A stretch of 64,000 nucleotides of DNA from Eumeta japonica. Lineage: Eukaryota > Arthropoda > Insecta > Lepidoptera > Psychidae. Made by a program: the position numbers and the translations under genes. The notes beneath the pieces were generated by a model. That model searched no databases. It was not told the DNA's origin and was given only the letters and a program-made list of their open reading frames with translations. Positions 44,848 through 56,914 of this stretch are shown piece after piece. The stretch spans positions 1-64,000 of the forward strand of contig BGZK01001244.1 in NCBI GenBank assembly GCA_005406025.1, in the 5' to 3' direction. Every line of letters begins with the position of its first letter. Positions within the stretch are counted from its first letter, which is position 1.

Positions 44848-47602
44848 TAGAGAATACAATCCGGGATCCCGAATCGGGATCCCCTTATCTGGTCCCGAAA
44901 ATCCCGGGATTGTACTTGGCTTATCCGGGATTTTCGAGATTGCCAAAAACACGTCTAGTTTGCGTTCCGTAGTCCGTTGCGCGTGCGCCTTGACTTTACC
45001 TAGATGATTTAAATTGCATATATTATATAACGATAAAACATCCTTATATACGCCGTACGATACCTACATACTACACAGATACAGCCCTGTCGTAGAACTT
45101 AGAAATAAAGTCCTCGGTCGGAATACTTCAATACAATACTCTTAAGGTAATTCCTCAACGATCCAACAGGGGAATCACCCGATCACCTCATATCATAATA
45201 TTGTTACGGGGTATTTCCCGTCGGGGATTCCTGTACGAGATTATAAATACGGCAATCTGGGTTTATTTTTTCATTCATTGTTCTGCCCTCTGCCAGTAAC
45301 GAGATTACGTAGGTTACGTTATACGGACTTATAAGTATACGTCATTTAAGTTTAAGATTATCTGAAATTAAGTATGGCGGGAGACTTTGTTAAACATAAA
45401 AGACAGTGATATGATGTCAGTGTGGAGTTACTTTTAGTAGCAAAGGATGGAAATAGTGCTAAATGTAAGCGATGCCCATCTATTCTCAAGACTTTGGGTG
45501 GATCGACTAAGGGATTGCATACACATTTGTCAACAAAACATAACATTAAGGTTATATCAGCTTCAACAAGTCAAGATACTGAAAATCTGAACACAGCACC
45601 GCCGCCAAAAACGAAAGTTAGATGATTATTTTACTAAAACTAAAAGTGACGACGATAACCTAGATGATGTTTTAGCAAGAATGATCGCATTAGATGGATT
45701 TCCGTTCAGTGTATTCATAACTTCAGATAATTTGAGAAAATTGCTTTTGGCAAAATATACGGATTTACCAAAGTCAGCCGTCACCATTCAAAAACGCGTT
45801 ATGAATTACAGTGAAAAATAAAAAGCAAGTAACTTCAGAATTGAAACATTTGAAAAGTGCAGGTGAAAGATTTAGTTTATCTTTCGACGAGTGGACTTCA
45901 ATGTCTAATAAACGATACATGGCTCTCAATGTTCATTCATATAAGAAATTTTGGAACTTAGGTCTTGTACCTATTTATGGAAATATGACAGCTGAAAATT
46001 GTCTTCGTATATTGAACGAGCGTCTAAGTAAATTTGATATTTCCTGGAAACTGACATCGTGGCTATTGTAACCGATGGACCGAATGTTATGATAAAGGTG
46101 GGACGGCTTGTTTGCGCTGAACAACAACTGTGTCTCGCACATGGTATCAATTTGGCTGTCTGTGATGTACTTTACAAAAACATAATTATCTGCAAGATAG
46201 CCCTACCTCAGATGATATGGACGACAATAATGATGATGACCATTTAGAAGACTTAGACTGTTCAGAATCAGGTTTAATCTTAATGTCACAAAATGATCTT
46301 GCGCGAGAACACATACCAGAGTTAACACAAGATGAAAACATTAAAGAGCTGATAGAGAAAGTTCGCAAAGTTGTAATATATTTCAAAGATCACCATTGAA
46401 AAATGAAACAGTACTACAAAAATACGTGAAAATTGAACATGGAAAGGAATTGTCACTTCTTTTGGACTGTAAAACTAGGTGGAACAGTCTTTTAACAATG
46501 CTGGAGAGATTTTATCTTTTAAAAGCTGCATTCAAAAGCTCTTATAGATCTCAATCATCCAATTTGTTTAGAAGATGTTGAATTTGAATTGGTAAATAAA
46601 ATTGTTGATGTGCTGACCCCAATTAAATTGACAGTAGAAGCAATCTGTCGGCGAGATGCTAATTTATGCACAGCTGATGCTGCTTTAAACTTTCTTATAA
46701 AGCAACTGTCTAGCAAAACTCAGCACTTGCCAAAAATTAAAACATGTTTAGTAGACCGTATAAAGCAACGACGAAGTGATAATTTAACTGGTGTGTTGAA
46801 TTATTTACAAAATCCACGAAAAGATGAAGAAAATCAGTTATTATCGGAATTGGAATGGCACAACTTATTTCCAGTTCCCACACAGGCTTTACTGAGAAAG
46901 CAAATAAAGAGTATTGTTAAAAGACTTAATAGTCGAGATGACACGGAAGAAGAAGAGAGGTCAGAATCACTAACAGATGTTGAGCTTAGGCCAGAAACAT
47001 CCCAGCCCCAATTGACATTAAAGGAAAAGTTACAACTGGAAATTGACAAGAGTATGAAATCCCCAGATCCTGAAATACAAGTACAAAATGAATCAGGGAT
47101 GACAAATAGTATTAGACGTGAAATGAGCCTGTTCGAAAATGGAGGAGTTCGTGGATATTACTTAGAAACTGCCTATAAGTATCTAATGTCTATTCCTCCA
47201 ACCAGCGTAGAACCTGAGCGAGCGTTTTCAGCTGCTGCTTATGTTGGCAATAAACTGCGAAGCAGGCTTGGAAGTCAAACACTGGATGCCTTGATATTTT
47301 GCGATTATATTTTCAAAATTCTAAATAGATTTTGTGTTGATTTTGATTTTTGCAATAAACAATCGTTTTGTTTTTTTGTCTATTTTCTTACTTAATAATA
47401 TGTATACCCACTTACTTATTGTAATCTGTGCTGTGCTAACGATTTTAAAAATATTTTTTTAAGAAACTACCAAGTTTTTTTCATTTTAACCCAATTAGAA
47501 ACCACATAGTCTAATCCCGGGACTATCCCGGGATCCCGGGATTACGCATAAAAAATCCCGTAATCCCGGGATTGGTAAACATGCTCGGGATTGTATTCTC
47601 TA
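44848..47602 (+). mobile_element. hAT transposon, complete ends, decayed transposase
   Basis: Terminal inverted repeats begin TAGAGAATACAATCC at both ends (15 exact bases). An exact 8-bp target duplication, CATGGGAC, flanks the element at 44840-44847 and 47603-47610. Subterminal DNA is full of CCCGGGAT/ATCCCGGG repeats on both sides, the usual transposase-binding layout of hAT elements. The interior holds a transposase gene broken by several frameshifts. Length 2,755 bp. Confidence 0.96.
45405..47395 (+). pseudogene. hAT transposase with BED zinc finger, frameshifted
   Basis: In order: BED finger (CKRC...GLHTHLSTKH, 45422-45560), a linker with LDDYFTK, the first catalytic Asp in LSFDEWTSMSNKRYMALN (about 45878-45930), second Asp in IVTDGPNVM (about 46063-46090) and CLAHGINLAVCD. 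After 46396, LDCKTRWNSLLTMLERF. From 46589 to 47395 the last 268 residues are in one frame and include the hAT dimerisation domain YLMSIPPTSVEPERAFSAAA with the catalytic Glu region. Frame order is 2, 1, 3, 2, 1, 2, so at least five frameshifts separate the pieces. The enzyme would cut and insert hAT DNA in the nucleus, but not from this copy. Confidence 0.92.
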
Positions 47603-47610
47603 CATGGGAC

Positions 47611-49850
47611 CCAATTATAAGAACAATAATTACGTCATACGTTAAAAAATGGTGAGTTATCATTAAAATTCCCACCGACGTTTTGTAAATATTATGAACT
47701 GATTTCGTTGAACTTGTGACGATATTATATACAATAAAAAATAATTAAGCGTATAAAAAAATGACGCGTCGATTAGCTCGATTAAAAAACTACAAAGACA
47801 CACCCTGAATTCTGGTCGACTTATATAAACATCATGAGAAGAATGGACTACAAGTTAAGGTAGGTCTGTGACGAATGTGACGTCACTAATGGCGTCAAAA
47901 AATGAAGTAGCGATAAAGTCAATTTGATTTAACACTCAAATCGATATAATGGGTTTATAAAGACTCACTGCCTGAGAATGGCGTCGCTTAAATAGATAAT
48001 AATTATAGAGTTGCGATAGTAGTGACAATCGTTGTAAAAACTTCACTTAGGTACTACTCCAATTTGACATACCCTGTCTGGCACGCAAAAAGCATTTTAA
48101 AATGGTTTACTAATTTCACCTAAAAAAGGCAACGAAGAACAGAAAGAGGCCAAAGTATCGATAGCAAAGTATGCAGAAAAAAAAAACATGTTTATTCAAT
48201 ACGCTAACGCAAACAAACCAGTTTCATAATACGAAAAGGGGGCATCGACCCCAACATGCCACGCCCACAACTCTCTGGATACGTACTTCAATTCAAGCAT
48301 TGATGGTTTGCATCGCGCTAAGTGTTTTTTTTTTGCATACAGGTTGTAAAAAAAAAGCAACGCTGTCAATGGAAGATGCAAAGATTCTCATCTATTACAA
48401 GGTTTCCAGGATAGTTCAGACGTATAAAATAAATAATGGCCCGTATCATAGCGTATTTTTAGAATTCCGCAGGTCAGTTGTGAATACGGGACCCTTATAG
48501 ATACATCCGTGTATACTCCATTAGTCTGTCTGTCAGTCTTGTATGACAGGATTTATTCAGTGACTTCTATCGATATATCGACCTGAAGAACAACAATACT
48601 TCTTAATGTGAAGGGACACTTTGTATCGTTCGTGAACCCAACTAGAGGCGTTTTGACGTAAATCTACAGACTTTAAACCTTTTCCGCCGACCGACGAACT
48701 TCGGTCCCTGAATTTATAAAATATTCAAATTAGCAAGATTAGATTGCGTCAACTGAATTCAATACGGCAGAACGAATACATCGCCTCTATCTCTCAAATC
48801 AAATCAAAGCAAAATTTTGATTTATACAGTACAATAATTTGATTTGCTTCGAGAAAGAACTTTATGGGGTTTTCATTTCATATCGATATATATATAGCAG
48901 ACAATCGCCTACTGATAAGTTAAAATATCCAGTAGCATAGCGACAAGGAGATTACTTTGAAAATTATATGAGACAGCGCTATAAAGCGAAGAAGACACTT
49001 AAATGGATAAACTTGACAAGCAAAACGTACAAATTTTCAATGAAATAGTTTCCGCGATACCAATGTTCATGTATATTAGAATTGCTCACTCAAAACAATA
49101 AGATCAATAAGATGATATCTTAGCCAGCAATGCATAACAAAATTTACCTGTGGTCACTTGCTTAGAGTGTGGTTAGTTACGTCAGTAGATTGCGGTCGTG
49201 TGGTGTGTCAAGTCTCGTCTGGACTGTCGTGCGATATCGAGTCAGTGATGACAATGTTATGTCCGGCAAACGTTAACGATTCTTACAGATTAACAAGAAA
49301 AAAAACTATGAGTAACTAATTTTACAAATTAGATTTTTTTTGTTTATTTATTTAGATAGCATTATTTATTTTCAAAATATTATACTTTTTAGTCATTTTT
49401 TGGACTAAATACGTCACTTATAAATTGCCGAATTATATTTAAAAATGACGTTTATTAACGTATACATACACAAGTTTCGATATTTGTTTTTTCTTATTAT
49501 AATATGAATAGACGACGTGTACGCATATCTACGAAATATTCATATGCCAATCTTCTAATCCCTAAGAATTCTCAACTAAGATCTACGCAATTTTTAAAAT
49601 GCTAGTTGGCAACACTGTGCGCACGATTCGAAATAGATCTATGTAAACAATCAAACGACGAACATCGCATAAAATGTCAACACTTGTAGTATTAGGGTTT
49701 GTTTGCTTCACGTGTAATCGTGACTTAGCTGGTGGACATGTCTCGAAGAAATATTACGTAGCGACTTTATCCCGAAAAAACTTAAAAGTTCGTTTGAAAG
49801 AAAGAGATTGAATAAGTGCCCGTTCGTCTGATGGCGCGAATAAACGCCGG
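47611..49850. other. Non-coding stretch
   Basis: No domain-bearing ORF. 48895-48910 has a short TA run. A 109-codon ORF at 48171-48500 has no recognised feature. Confidence 0.45.
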
Positions 49851-49854
49851 ACGA

Positions 49855-50450
49855 GCGCGAGTAAGACTCACACTTTAAGGGTTCCGTACGAACTTAATTA
49901 TGTATATAGGTGTTTCATCCATCAAGTCCCGACGATTTTCGCATGTTTTACAAGCCGATACTGGCGAGGTATCTATCCGGAAATCTCGAATTATTGTTGG
50001 GGTTTTTTTTTGACCAAATCTCGAAAAAAAAATCACAATAGTACGATTTTTACAAATTTCAAATTTTCATAACGCGAAGTTAAAAAATAGTCTCTCATAC
50101 ATCGGTCTACATCACAATTTTCGCGCCGTACGACCTGGAATTAACGATTTTCAGATATTTTCCTTTACTCGTGTCATAATTTTGGGTTAACTGGAAGTAG
50201 CCTAGTTTTGGTTTATTTGCGAGCGTCAAAATATGCAAAAAAATGCCCTATTTTTTATTTCGTTGACTGAGAAACTTGATTTCTTTACAACTCTAATGAA
50301 CCGTACACCTAAGTATTGGATATTAATTTCGACTTGATACCTCCACGCATTCATGACAAAAAGAATCTTGGCAGACAGGCGAACGGACGGGCGGACATCG
50401 AAGCGATCCCTTAAGGGTTCCCTTTCGGGCATCAAACCCTACAAACTACG
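49855..50450 (+). repeat. Lepidopteran retroposon copy ending GGGTTCC...AAACCC
   Basis: The far end reads GACAGGCGAACGGACGGGCG GACATCGAAG then CCCTTAAGGGTTCCCTTTCG GGCATCAAACCCTAC, the same 3' layout as at 42160 and 43120. The upstream 400 bp (TTTTTGACCAAATCTCG, TTCGCGCCGTACG) probably belong to it. Confidence 0.6.
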
Positions 50451-52260
50451 CAATACTGTTATTTGCCAGGAGCATTCAGGGAGCCCATTCTCAAAAGAGA
50501 TATCCTTTGAAACTAAATAATCCGCATAACAGTAGACAGTTAAACGTTTAACCTGCATGCTTTACTAGCAGTATGCAGTAATAAACTATTAAAAAATGCA
50601 CCGCGAACTGCAGTACAGCGTAACCGCTGCAAGGTCGATTAGCCTGCCATTACACCTAATAAGCACAGACAAGTAACGACTCGGAAACAAACCGACGAGG
50701 CGTTCACGAGACCGTCCATAGACAAACTGTCTGATGCGCGCGTAACTGCAGCGGATAAACGCTTTCAACCTTAAATGAATGATTACTCGAGCCTTGTGCT
50801 TTATGGATCACTATATTGTGCCGTATCTATACTATTCCTAATCTTCAGATAGCGTAGATTAGAACTAACAAACGAAATTCTTTTGTCAAGATAATACTCC
50901 CGGATTCTCACATAAGGTAATTTTTAGTTATGAAATCAATGAAATTTATCAAGACGAACAATTTCATATTTAATCTCAATACCGATACATAGATACGTAT
51001 AGGCTTAGAGCTCACGACTATTTGCGATACAGGTAGGTAGAGACCTCCAAATGGTATGGTCCTCACATAAAATACATTCTGCTTCACAGACATTCGCCAA
51101 TCGGTCCATGCAAGCTCGCGGTTTTGTGGTAAAAATTTGATCCTCAACATATCACTAATTCGAATCGCATAAGTCTTCCCAGTGGCCCTTTGCCGACTCT
51201 ACCTTCAAACGTACTCGCTCTGCAGATTTCTTCAGTTAAACCACTTTCAATATTTTTTTCAAACAATACCTTTTAATCGAGTCGCTGCACACATATCTAT
51301 GTTTTAAATATAATGCAAAATTGAACTATTATATACCATTTACATATATTACAATATATATTTTTTATAATTGTTGTCATTTTTATTCTTCAAAACTCTG
51401 AATTTACAGAAGAAAAAAAAACGATTCTTTAAATTGAATAAATTTATGTGATATCCGATCAAAGACCATTTAAAAAAAAACAAGAGTACCTACACAATAA
51501 AATACGTCGTATTTGACTGTAACACAGACACTAAATTTATATTTCTTATGTGCTTTTATTACAAAATTCTAGATTCCTAATAAAAATATGTTCTTCAAAT
51601 TAGTAATATTATGCGATGCGAATGTTGTCTGAAATCCATGGCCGTTGTATCGAAAACTAATAAAAAAAAATTCGAGACATATAAATTTGCAAATTTCAAG
51701 TAAAATTGATGTACATATTTACAAAATTTGTACTTGGCTGCGACACGAAACATTTGTGCAAATCACCCCCCTCTTCTTTTTGTCCGTCTGTGCGAATTAT
51801 AACTTTTCGCCGACACGAAACGGTTTAATTTACAAACCAAACAATATGCATACTACGTCATCACATGTGTATACACTATTTGTCAAAAGGCAGAGTAAAT
51901 ACGCAAACATTAATAAATGAACGAATGGGCATTAAACTTGCCGATTTGACATATATTAAAAATTTTAAAAAAATGTAATTATTTGGTATTGATGCAACAA
52001 CTATTTAAATGTTTTTATATTATAATATAACCAATTATGTTTAGTACAATAATTGAAAATGTTACGTGTTTAAATATTGCATAACATACATATATAAAAT
52101 CATTTATATATAAATAAACACATTAATTCCACAATAAATTTAAATGCAATGACTATCTAAATTCACAATATGTACATAAAGAAAAAAAATATTTCAACTA
52201 TACATACCACCGCTCATAGTTTCACTTATAACAGAGAAATAAATAAAAAATTGTTGACAC
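50451..52260. other. Non-coding stretch
   Basis: AT-rich, nothing recognised. Confidence 0.45.
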
Positions 52261-52480
52261 TTTTTAAAGCACGTCTGTCTGTCACGAAGTCACCTCTCAC
52301 ACTGAGAGTTGCAGTGTGACCAGGCCCACGGCCGCGCCTACGCCGTGATAACGTATCGCGCGCGTCAACCGCCGCGCATTATCATTATTGATGCGTAAAA
52401 CCGAATGATTGATTTAGTGCATTTGCGCCGTTACTCCAATATTTTTAATCTGTCGATCGTTCGGAGGTCTAAAATAGAAC
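52261..52480. promoter_or_regulatory. CpG-rich patch, possible promoter or 5' exon
   Basis: 52310-52400 contains CCCACGGCCGCGCC, GCCGTGATAACG and CGCGCGCGTCAACCGCCGCG in very AT-rich surroundings. The GK-like gene needs an upstream 5' UTR exon and promoter, and this is one candidate on the minus strand. Inference only. Confidence 0.25.
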
Positions 52481-53250
52481 AGCCGGACCAAAATGGATAA
52501 ACAAAATCATTAACTACGCTGTAAGCCGCTCTTGATGTAATTAGAAAACATATATCATTAAATAATAATCCCCGTTTCGGAAACGTTTATTTTTATATAT
52601 TGAGTTTTATTGATATTTATTTTATTCAATATTATCGATAAATATGTATAAAATACAACCCGATCTTTTTAGAGAACTTTCGATATTTTAGGTCGTTTAT
52701 GATCCCTACCTAAACTTGTTTTTAGTTCTATCTATAAATCATCTGGGATTCATAAACCAGTTTTATCTAGAAATTTTGTCTGAAGAATTTAAACTAACAT
52801 TATTATATAATCAAAATCGAAAATTAACTATAATTTAAAGAAAACACAAAAAATTTAGTTTTGGAACAATTCTTTAAAAAGTTAATCCATGAAAGCATAT
52901 TGTTTTATATTATTTTGCGAGTTAAATGTTGGGTTTATAATATGTATATATGATAAGTGATTTTCTTACACTATTTCACATTTAAAGTAGCCGCATTAAA
53001 CAGTTTTTCAAACTAAAGTGAAGTTAAAAATAAATTAAAATGTATATTAACAATTTCAATTTGAAGAAATATAAAATATCAATACGGAAATCAAATCAGT
53101 AGCTTTTTGTCACTTTATCTGTGTGTCTGTATTTTTTAAGTTTTATATATTTTTTTATTATAAAACTAAGAAAATTGACTTACGTCTCCTTTTCAAATAA
53201 TAGGAAAATAAATATTTACAAGGAAAAACTTTATTAAAATCAGAATTACA
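52481..53250. other. Non-coding stretch
   Basis: AT-rich; no gene seen. Confidence 0.45.
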
Positions 53251-53554
53251 CTTTACAATCTTAAAACTAATTATCCGTACGAATATCTGCAGTAACAGGC
53301 CATGTCTGTATATCATCAAAAATATTTTGTACGTATCCGGGATATACTTGTAAAGGTTCCTCATACAATTAATTTTTTTCATACTTATTGAGACTTTTCT
53401 TTGATGAGCTGGGTTCAGATCGCTTCTAAAGTTACACCGGTTAAGCATGGTTGTCTTACCCAGTTTAAATGTATTGTTAATCAGACCTCCAATAAATCTC
53501 CGGACTTCTACAACTCCAGGTCGGCAATGGCAAAATTCATTGTATATTCGGGTT

Positions 53555-54700
53555 TGAAATGTCAATTTACTGTTTTTAGGAACGCGTCATCCTCTAGTTT
53601 CTTCAGAAGCACAATAATTCGAGCATTGTTCTGATATGGAAACCCAATCTGTAGCTTTTAATGTTCCCTTGTATAACCCGAATATGCGGTCACACGGCAT
53701 AAAAGTATGACCCCTTACGGGCAAGCGCCAAATAACCTTCATCAAAATGACCACTTGCCATGAGATCTGTACAGAATTTAATCATTCTATGATTATTTCT
53801 TTGACTGGATGTTCCATCTGCAAATAGATAGAATTCCTCAACTTTCTTGGACACCTAATTAAATACGTAGTCCTATAAGAAAGACGCAAGTTCATCTACG
53901 CCTTTATTGGCGATGCCTTCGTGCTGAAGGTTCAGCATGGATTCCTTGAATTTGAGATCGCTTACACACAAGACATTCACCCATAGTTGACGCATATAAA
54001 ATACTTCTTGTACGGGCATGTGCGGAAAAGGTACATTCTGCACATAGTCGAGGGCACCTGCGTTATCATCTTGTTGACGGAGTAGCAACGCCTCTTTGTT
54101 GGAGATGGGAATTTTTTCGTTTAGTCTTGAGACTTTCGCACAAACCGTATACGTCTAGCTGTGGTTGTCCAAATCTAAAGTTGTAATATCCCTTGATATA
54201 TTTATAGTAATATTCATATTTAATTTTTCCTTGAAGAGACTACACATTGTTATTAGATTTAAGTTGCTATCGAAGTATTTCAATTCTTTATTGGCTTAAT
54301 GGGTTACCTTGAGCGGGAATGATTCAATGTATGATTTTATATTATTTTCCATATCCAGGATTTTTTTTGGATTTTCTCCACTACCTCTCTTATCGATTGG
54401 CAGTTCTTTCAATAATAGATTAATTATGCAGAAAACCCTTTTTTGCTAAAGTCCATGAAGGCTTAAAAAGCGGTACGGCAGACTTGTAGCCGCATATTTT
54501 TATCTAAAATGAAATAACGAAAACTGGCATTTCGTGCTTTTGCATCGGTTTTTCTCGGTCTTCGATTTTGTACCTCCACCTGTTCGATCGACCGCTGTAA
54601 ATGTTGGTCTTGCGTATTCTTATTACGTATTTCCAAGAACTGGGACAAGATGCGCAGTCGATTTTATTCATTTACATGGTCGAAGCACTGCCTCTTACAG
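53555..54700 (-). pseudogene. Relic of a DUF7869-type transposon protein
   Basis: On the minus strand, from 54648 downward: a segment ending RYFILDKNMRLQVCRTAF; then QLDVYGLCESLKTKRK (about 54160-54110); ALDYVQNVPFPHMPVQEVFY and MRQLWVNVL (54070-53990); EFYLFADGTSSQRNNHRMIK with a DGT-like acidic motif (about 53835-53775); and, after a frameshift, HTFMPCDRIFGLYKG (about 53708-53664). This order matches the insect DUF7869 proteins that occur in many copies and look transposon-derived. Frameshifts and a stop at 53873 show it is dead. No terminal repeats were found. Confidence 0.72.
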
Positions 54701-55232
54701 CACGTAAAGAGATATTATGTGGGTAGGCTAATCTGAACCGCCCATTGTTCACGAATTAAGAGAAGTAAAATTTTGAGGTTGGTCTGCAACTTGATCCAAA
54801 CACGACTTTTTCTATTGCAGCTCCTGACGTGGATCGATCATCTTCTCCATGAACACGCGTTTTCTTCATTCTCTCCCTCGGGCACGACATATCCTCACTT
54901 TTGCGTTTTTTGGCATTTTTATGCAGTCAAATGCGCACGGAAGGCGAGAAATAACCGACGGGAAATAGATGAAATGACAGCTGTCAATGGTGACGTCAGC
55001 GCAAGGACTGACCGTCAGCTCGAACAACTAAATCTATAGCAGATCGTTATTTATCATTGATTGTTATTTAACATCAAAATCAGTATGATATTATGGCCAT
55101 ATTTACTTCATAACCAGAAAAGTGGCCACGCGTCCAGTGTTCCAAAGTAGATAATACTTTTATTACACTGTTCGCCTTTTTGGTTACTATTTAATACCAC
55201 ACAATTTGGTTATTATTTGAGAAAGTACTATA

Positions 55233-55860
55233 GTCTGGTTCACAAGTGCCATTTTTCACTTTTTCGGTTATTTTTCATCGAAATTTATAATGTCATTCTA
55301 TTCAGAACAATATCTAGAAACTATTCGAAAAAGACCAAAGTCCTCTCGGAAAAATTGCAAAAGTTATAAACAATTTATTAAAAAAAGAAAGGTTTAGTTT
55401 TTAGCGAATATCTCAAAAACTATTTGAGATATTCAAAATTTGAAAAAAGATTCTAAAAGAGGAGAAAATTTTCTAAAAAAAGATTACCTCTGCTAACTCT
55501 ACGACCAATATTTATGATTGTAATAGCGCAGTGAAAGTAGAGCAAGAAACGGGTGGCGCAGCGGCCGCTCGCGCTTTAACAAAAATATTGTTAATTAACA
55601 AATGCGGTTTTAGGCAATACATATCGTTTTTAAAAAAATATTTTTTTTTAATTACTATTTTTATTAACGAATAATTTTTTAACAACCATACCTCTCTTTT
55701 TTATTATACTAAGTTGTTTATAACTTTTTGCAATGTTTTCGAGACATCTTTGGTACTTTTCGAATAGTTTCTAGATATTATTTCGAATCGAATAATACCT
55801 CAATCATAATTTCGATGAAAAATATACGAAAAAATGGAAATTGGCACTTGTGAACCGGAC
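55233..55860. mobile_element. Fold-back element with arms of about 170 bp and TA target site
   Basis: The left arm starts GTCTGGTTCACAAGTGCCA and the right arm, reversed, GTCCGGTTCACAAGTGCCA. Similarity runs inward through TTTTTCATCGAAATT, ATATCTAGAAACTATTCGAA and AGTTATAAACAA to about 55400 and 55690. TA flanks both ends (55231-55232, 55861-55862), as for Tc1/mariner-mobilised elements. No transposase is encoded; the centre includes a GCAGCGGCCGCTCGCG patch. Confidence 0.88.
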
Positions 55861-56029
55861 TACTTTTAGTAACTTCACAACAAAGAAACAGACAGACAAC
55901 ATAATGACATTGCAATAACAACAGGTAAACAGTGCGACGAAACAATAACTAACGCCAACAAATTGTCAACATGTTTGTTTATAAAGTAATATTAATTCGT
56001 ATATAAATATTTACTATATTTTATTAATT

Positions 56030-56090
56030 GAAAATAGTGAATAAAGACGTAATAATTTTTATTATTATTACGTCTTTATTGACTATTTTC
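56030..56090. repeat. 27-bp inverted repeat
   Basis: GAAAATAGTGAATAAAGACG TAATAAT at 56030-56056 is nearly complementary to the last 27-30 bases up to 56090 (one mismatch). The loop is only TTTT plus a few bases. Confidence 0.9.
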
Positions 56091-56139
56091 ATACCATTTA
56101 GTGTCAAAGTATGAAAATTTTGTTTAGAATACTAGTAAT

Positions 56140-56560
56140 AACTAGCTTTTCGTCCTCATGGAGATAGAATATAATTTCCCACGCCAACGATATTGCTGTT
56201 AATTCTAATCTCGGACCGGTTTCCAATTGTAATTATGGCACCGGTCCTGGTTACGATTTCTGTCACGCTATTGATTCAATTCCCGGTTCCGTACTTCAAT
56301 TTGACCCTGGATATATTTACAATTTTGGTCCCTATTCCGGCTCTCGATTCTGCTCCCCGCCTTGTTCACGATTTAGCCCCCGATTTGGACGAAGGCGGAG
56401 CAAATGCTAGTGCCAAAATAGAATATAGGGTATATTACACGGGGCTAGTGTAGCTTGTTATGAACGAAAACTTTTTAGAATCGGTATAATAGTTCGTTTC
56501 AATAGTACAAATAAGGAATTTAAGTCAGAGACCAATCCTAGTATAGGTCCATAAAACATG
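56140..56560 (+). repeat. Lepidopteran retroposon with internal GGTCC-type periodic repeat
   Basis: Head AACTAGCTTTTCGTCCTCAT; middle 56205-56400 made of loose 6-12 bp units (ACCGGTCCTGGTTACGATT, CCCGGTTCCG, TTTTGGTCCC); tail AATATAGGGTATATTACACG, GTGTAGCTT, AGAATCGGTATAATAGTTCG. The 86-codon ORF is produced by the units. Confidence 0.65.
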
Positions 56561-56569
56561 AACGTATAT

Positions 56570-56912
56570 GAATACAACATAGTGTAAAAAATTCAAAACG
56601 ATCGGTAAAGAGCTTCAGGAGATTTGTGATTTCGAACATACAATCATTAAATTTATTAGTCTCATTATCCTCGGATAATTCAAAGTGAGGGGGTTACAGG
56701 GAATGACTTCCTGCCTAAAGATAGAAAATGTTATTATCCAATTGTCTACGGTTCATGTTTTTTTTTAATCCTAATTTTTGTATTTCTTTTTTCTTATTAG
56801 CGTGACTGTGAATAACTTATTTGTTATTTTTATTTAAAATTCCACTTTAGCGTCTATTTACTGAATCATATACTTGGTTTGTTTTACTTATCAAAAACTT
56901 AAGAAAAATAAA
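56570..56912. other. Non-coding stretch
   Basis: Nothing recognised before the Tc1/mariner-type element. Confidence 0.4.
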
Positions 56913-56914
56913 TA

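Noticed and set aside
54773..55039. 88-codon plus-strand ORF
   Set aside because: It is opposite the N-terminal part of the DUF7869-type relic and shows no domain of its own.
56193..56453. 86-codon ORF with many Pro, Leu and Val
   Set aside because: Made by the periodic GGTCC-type core of a retroposon.
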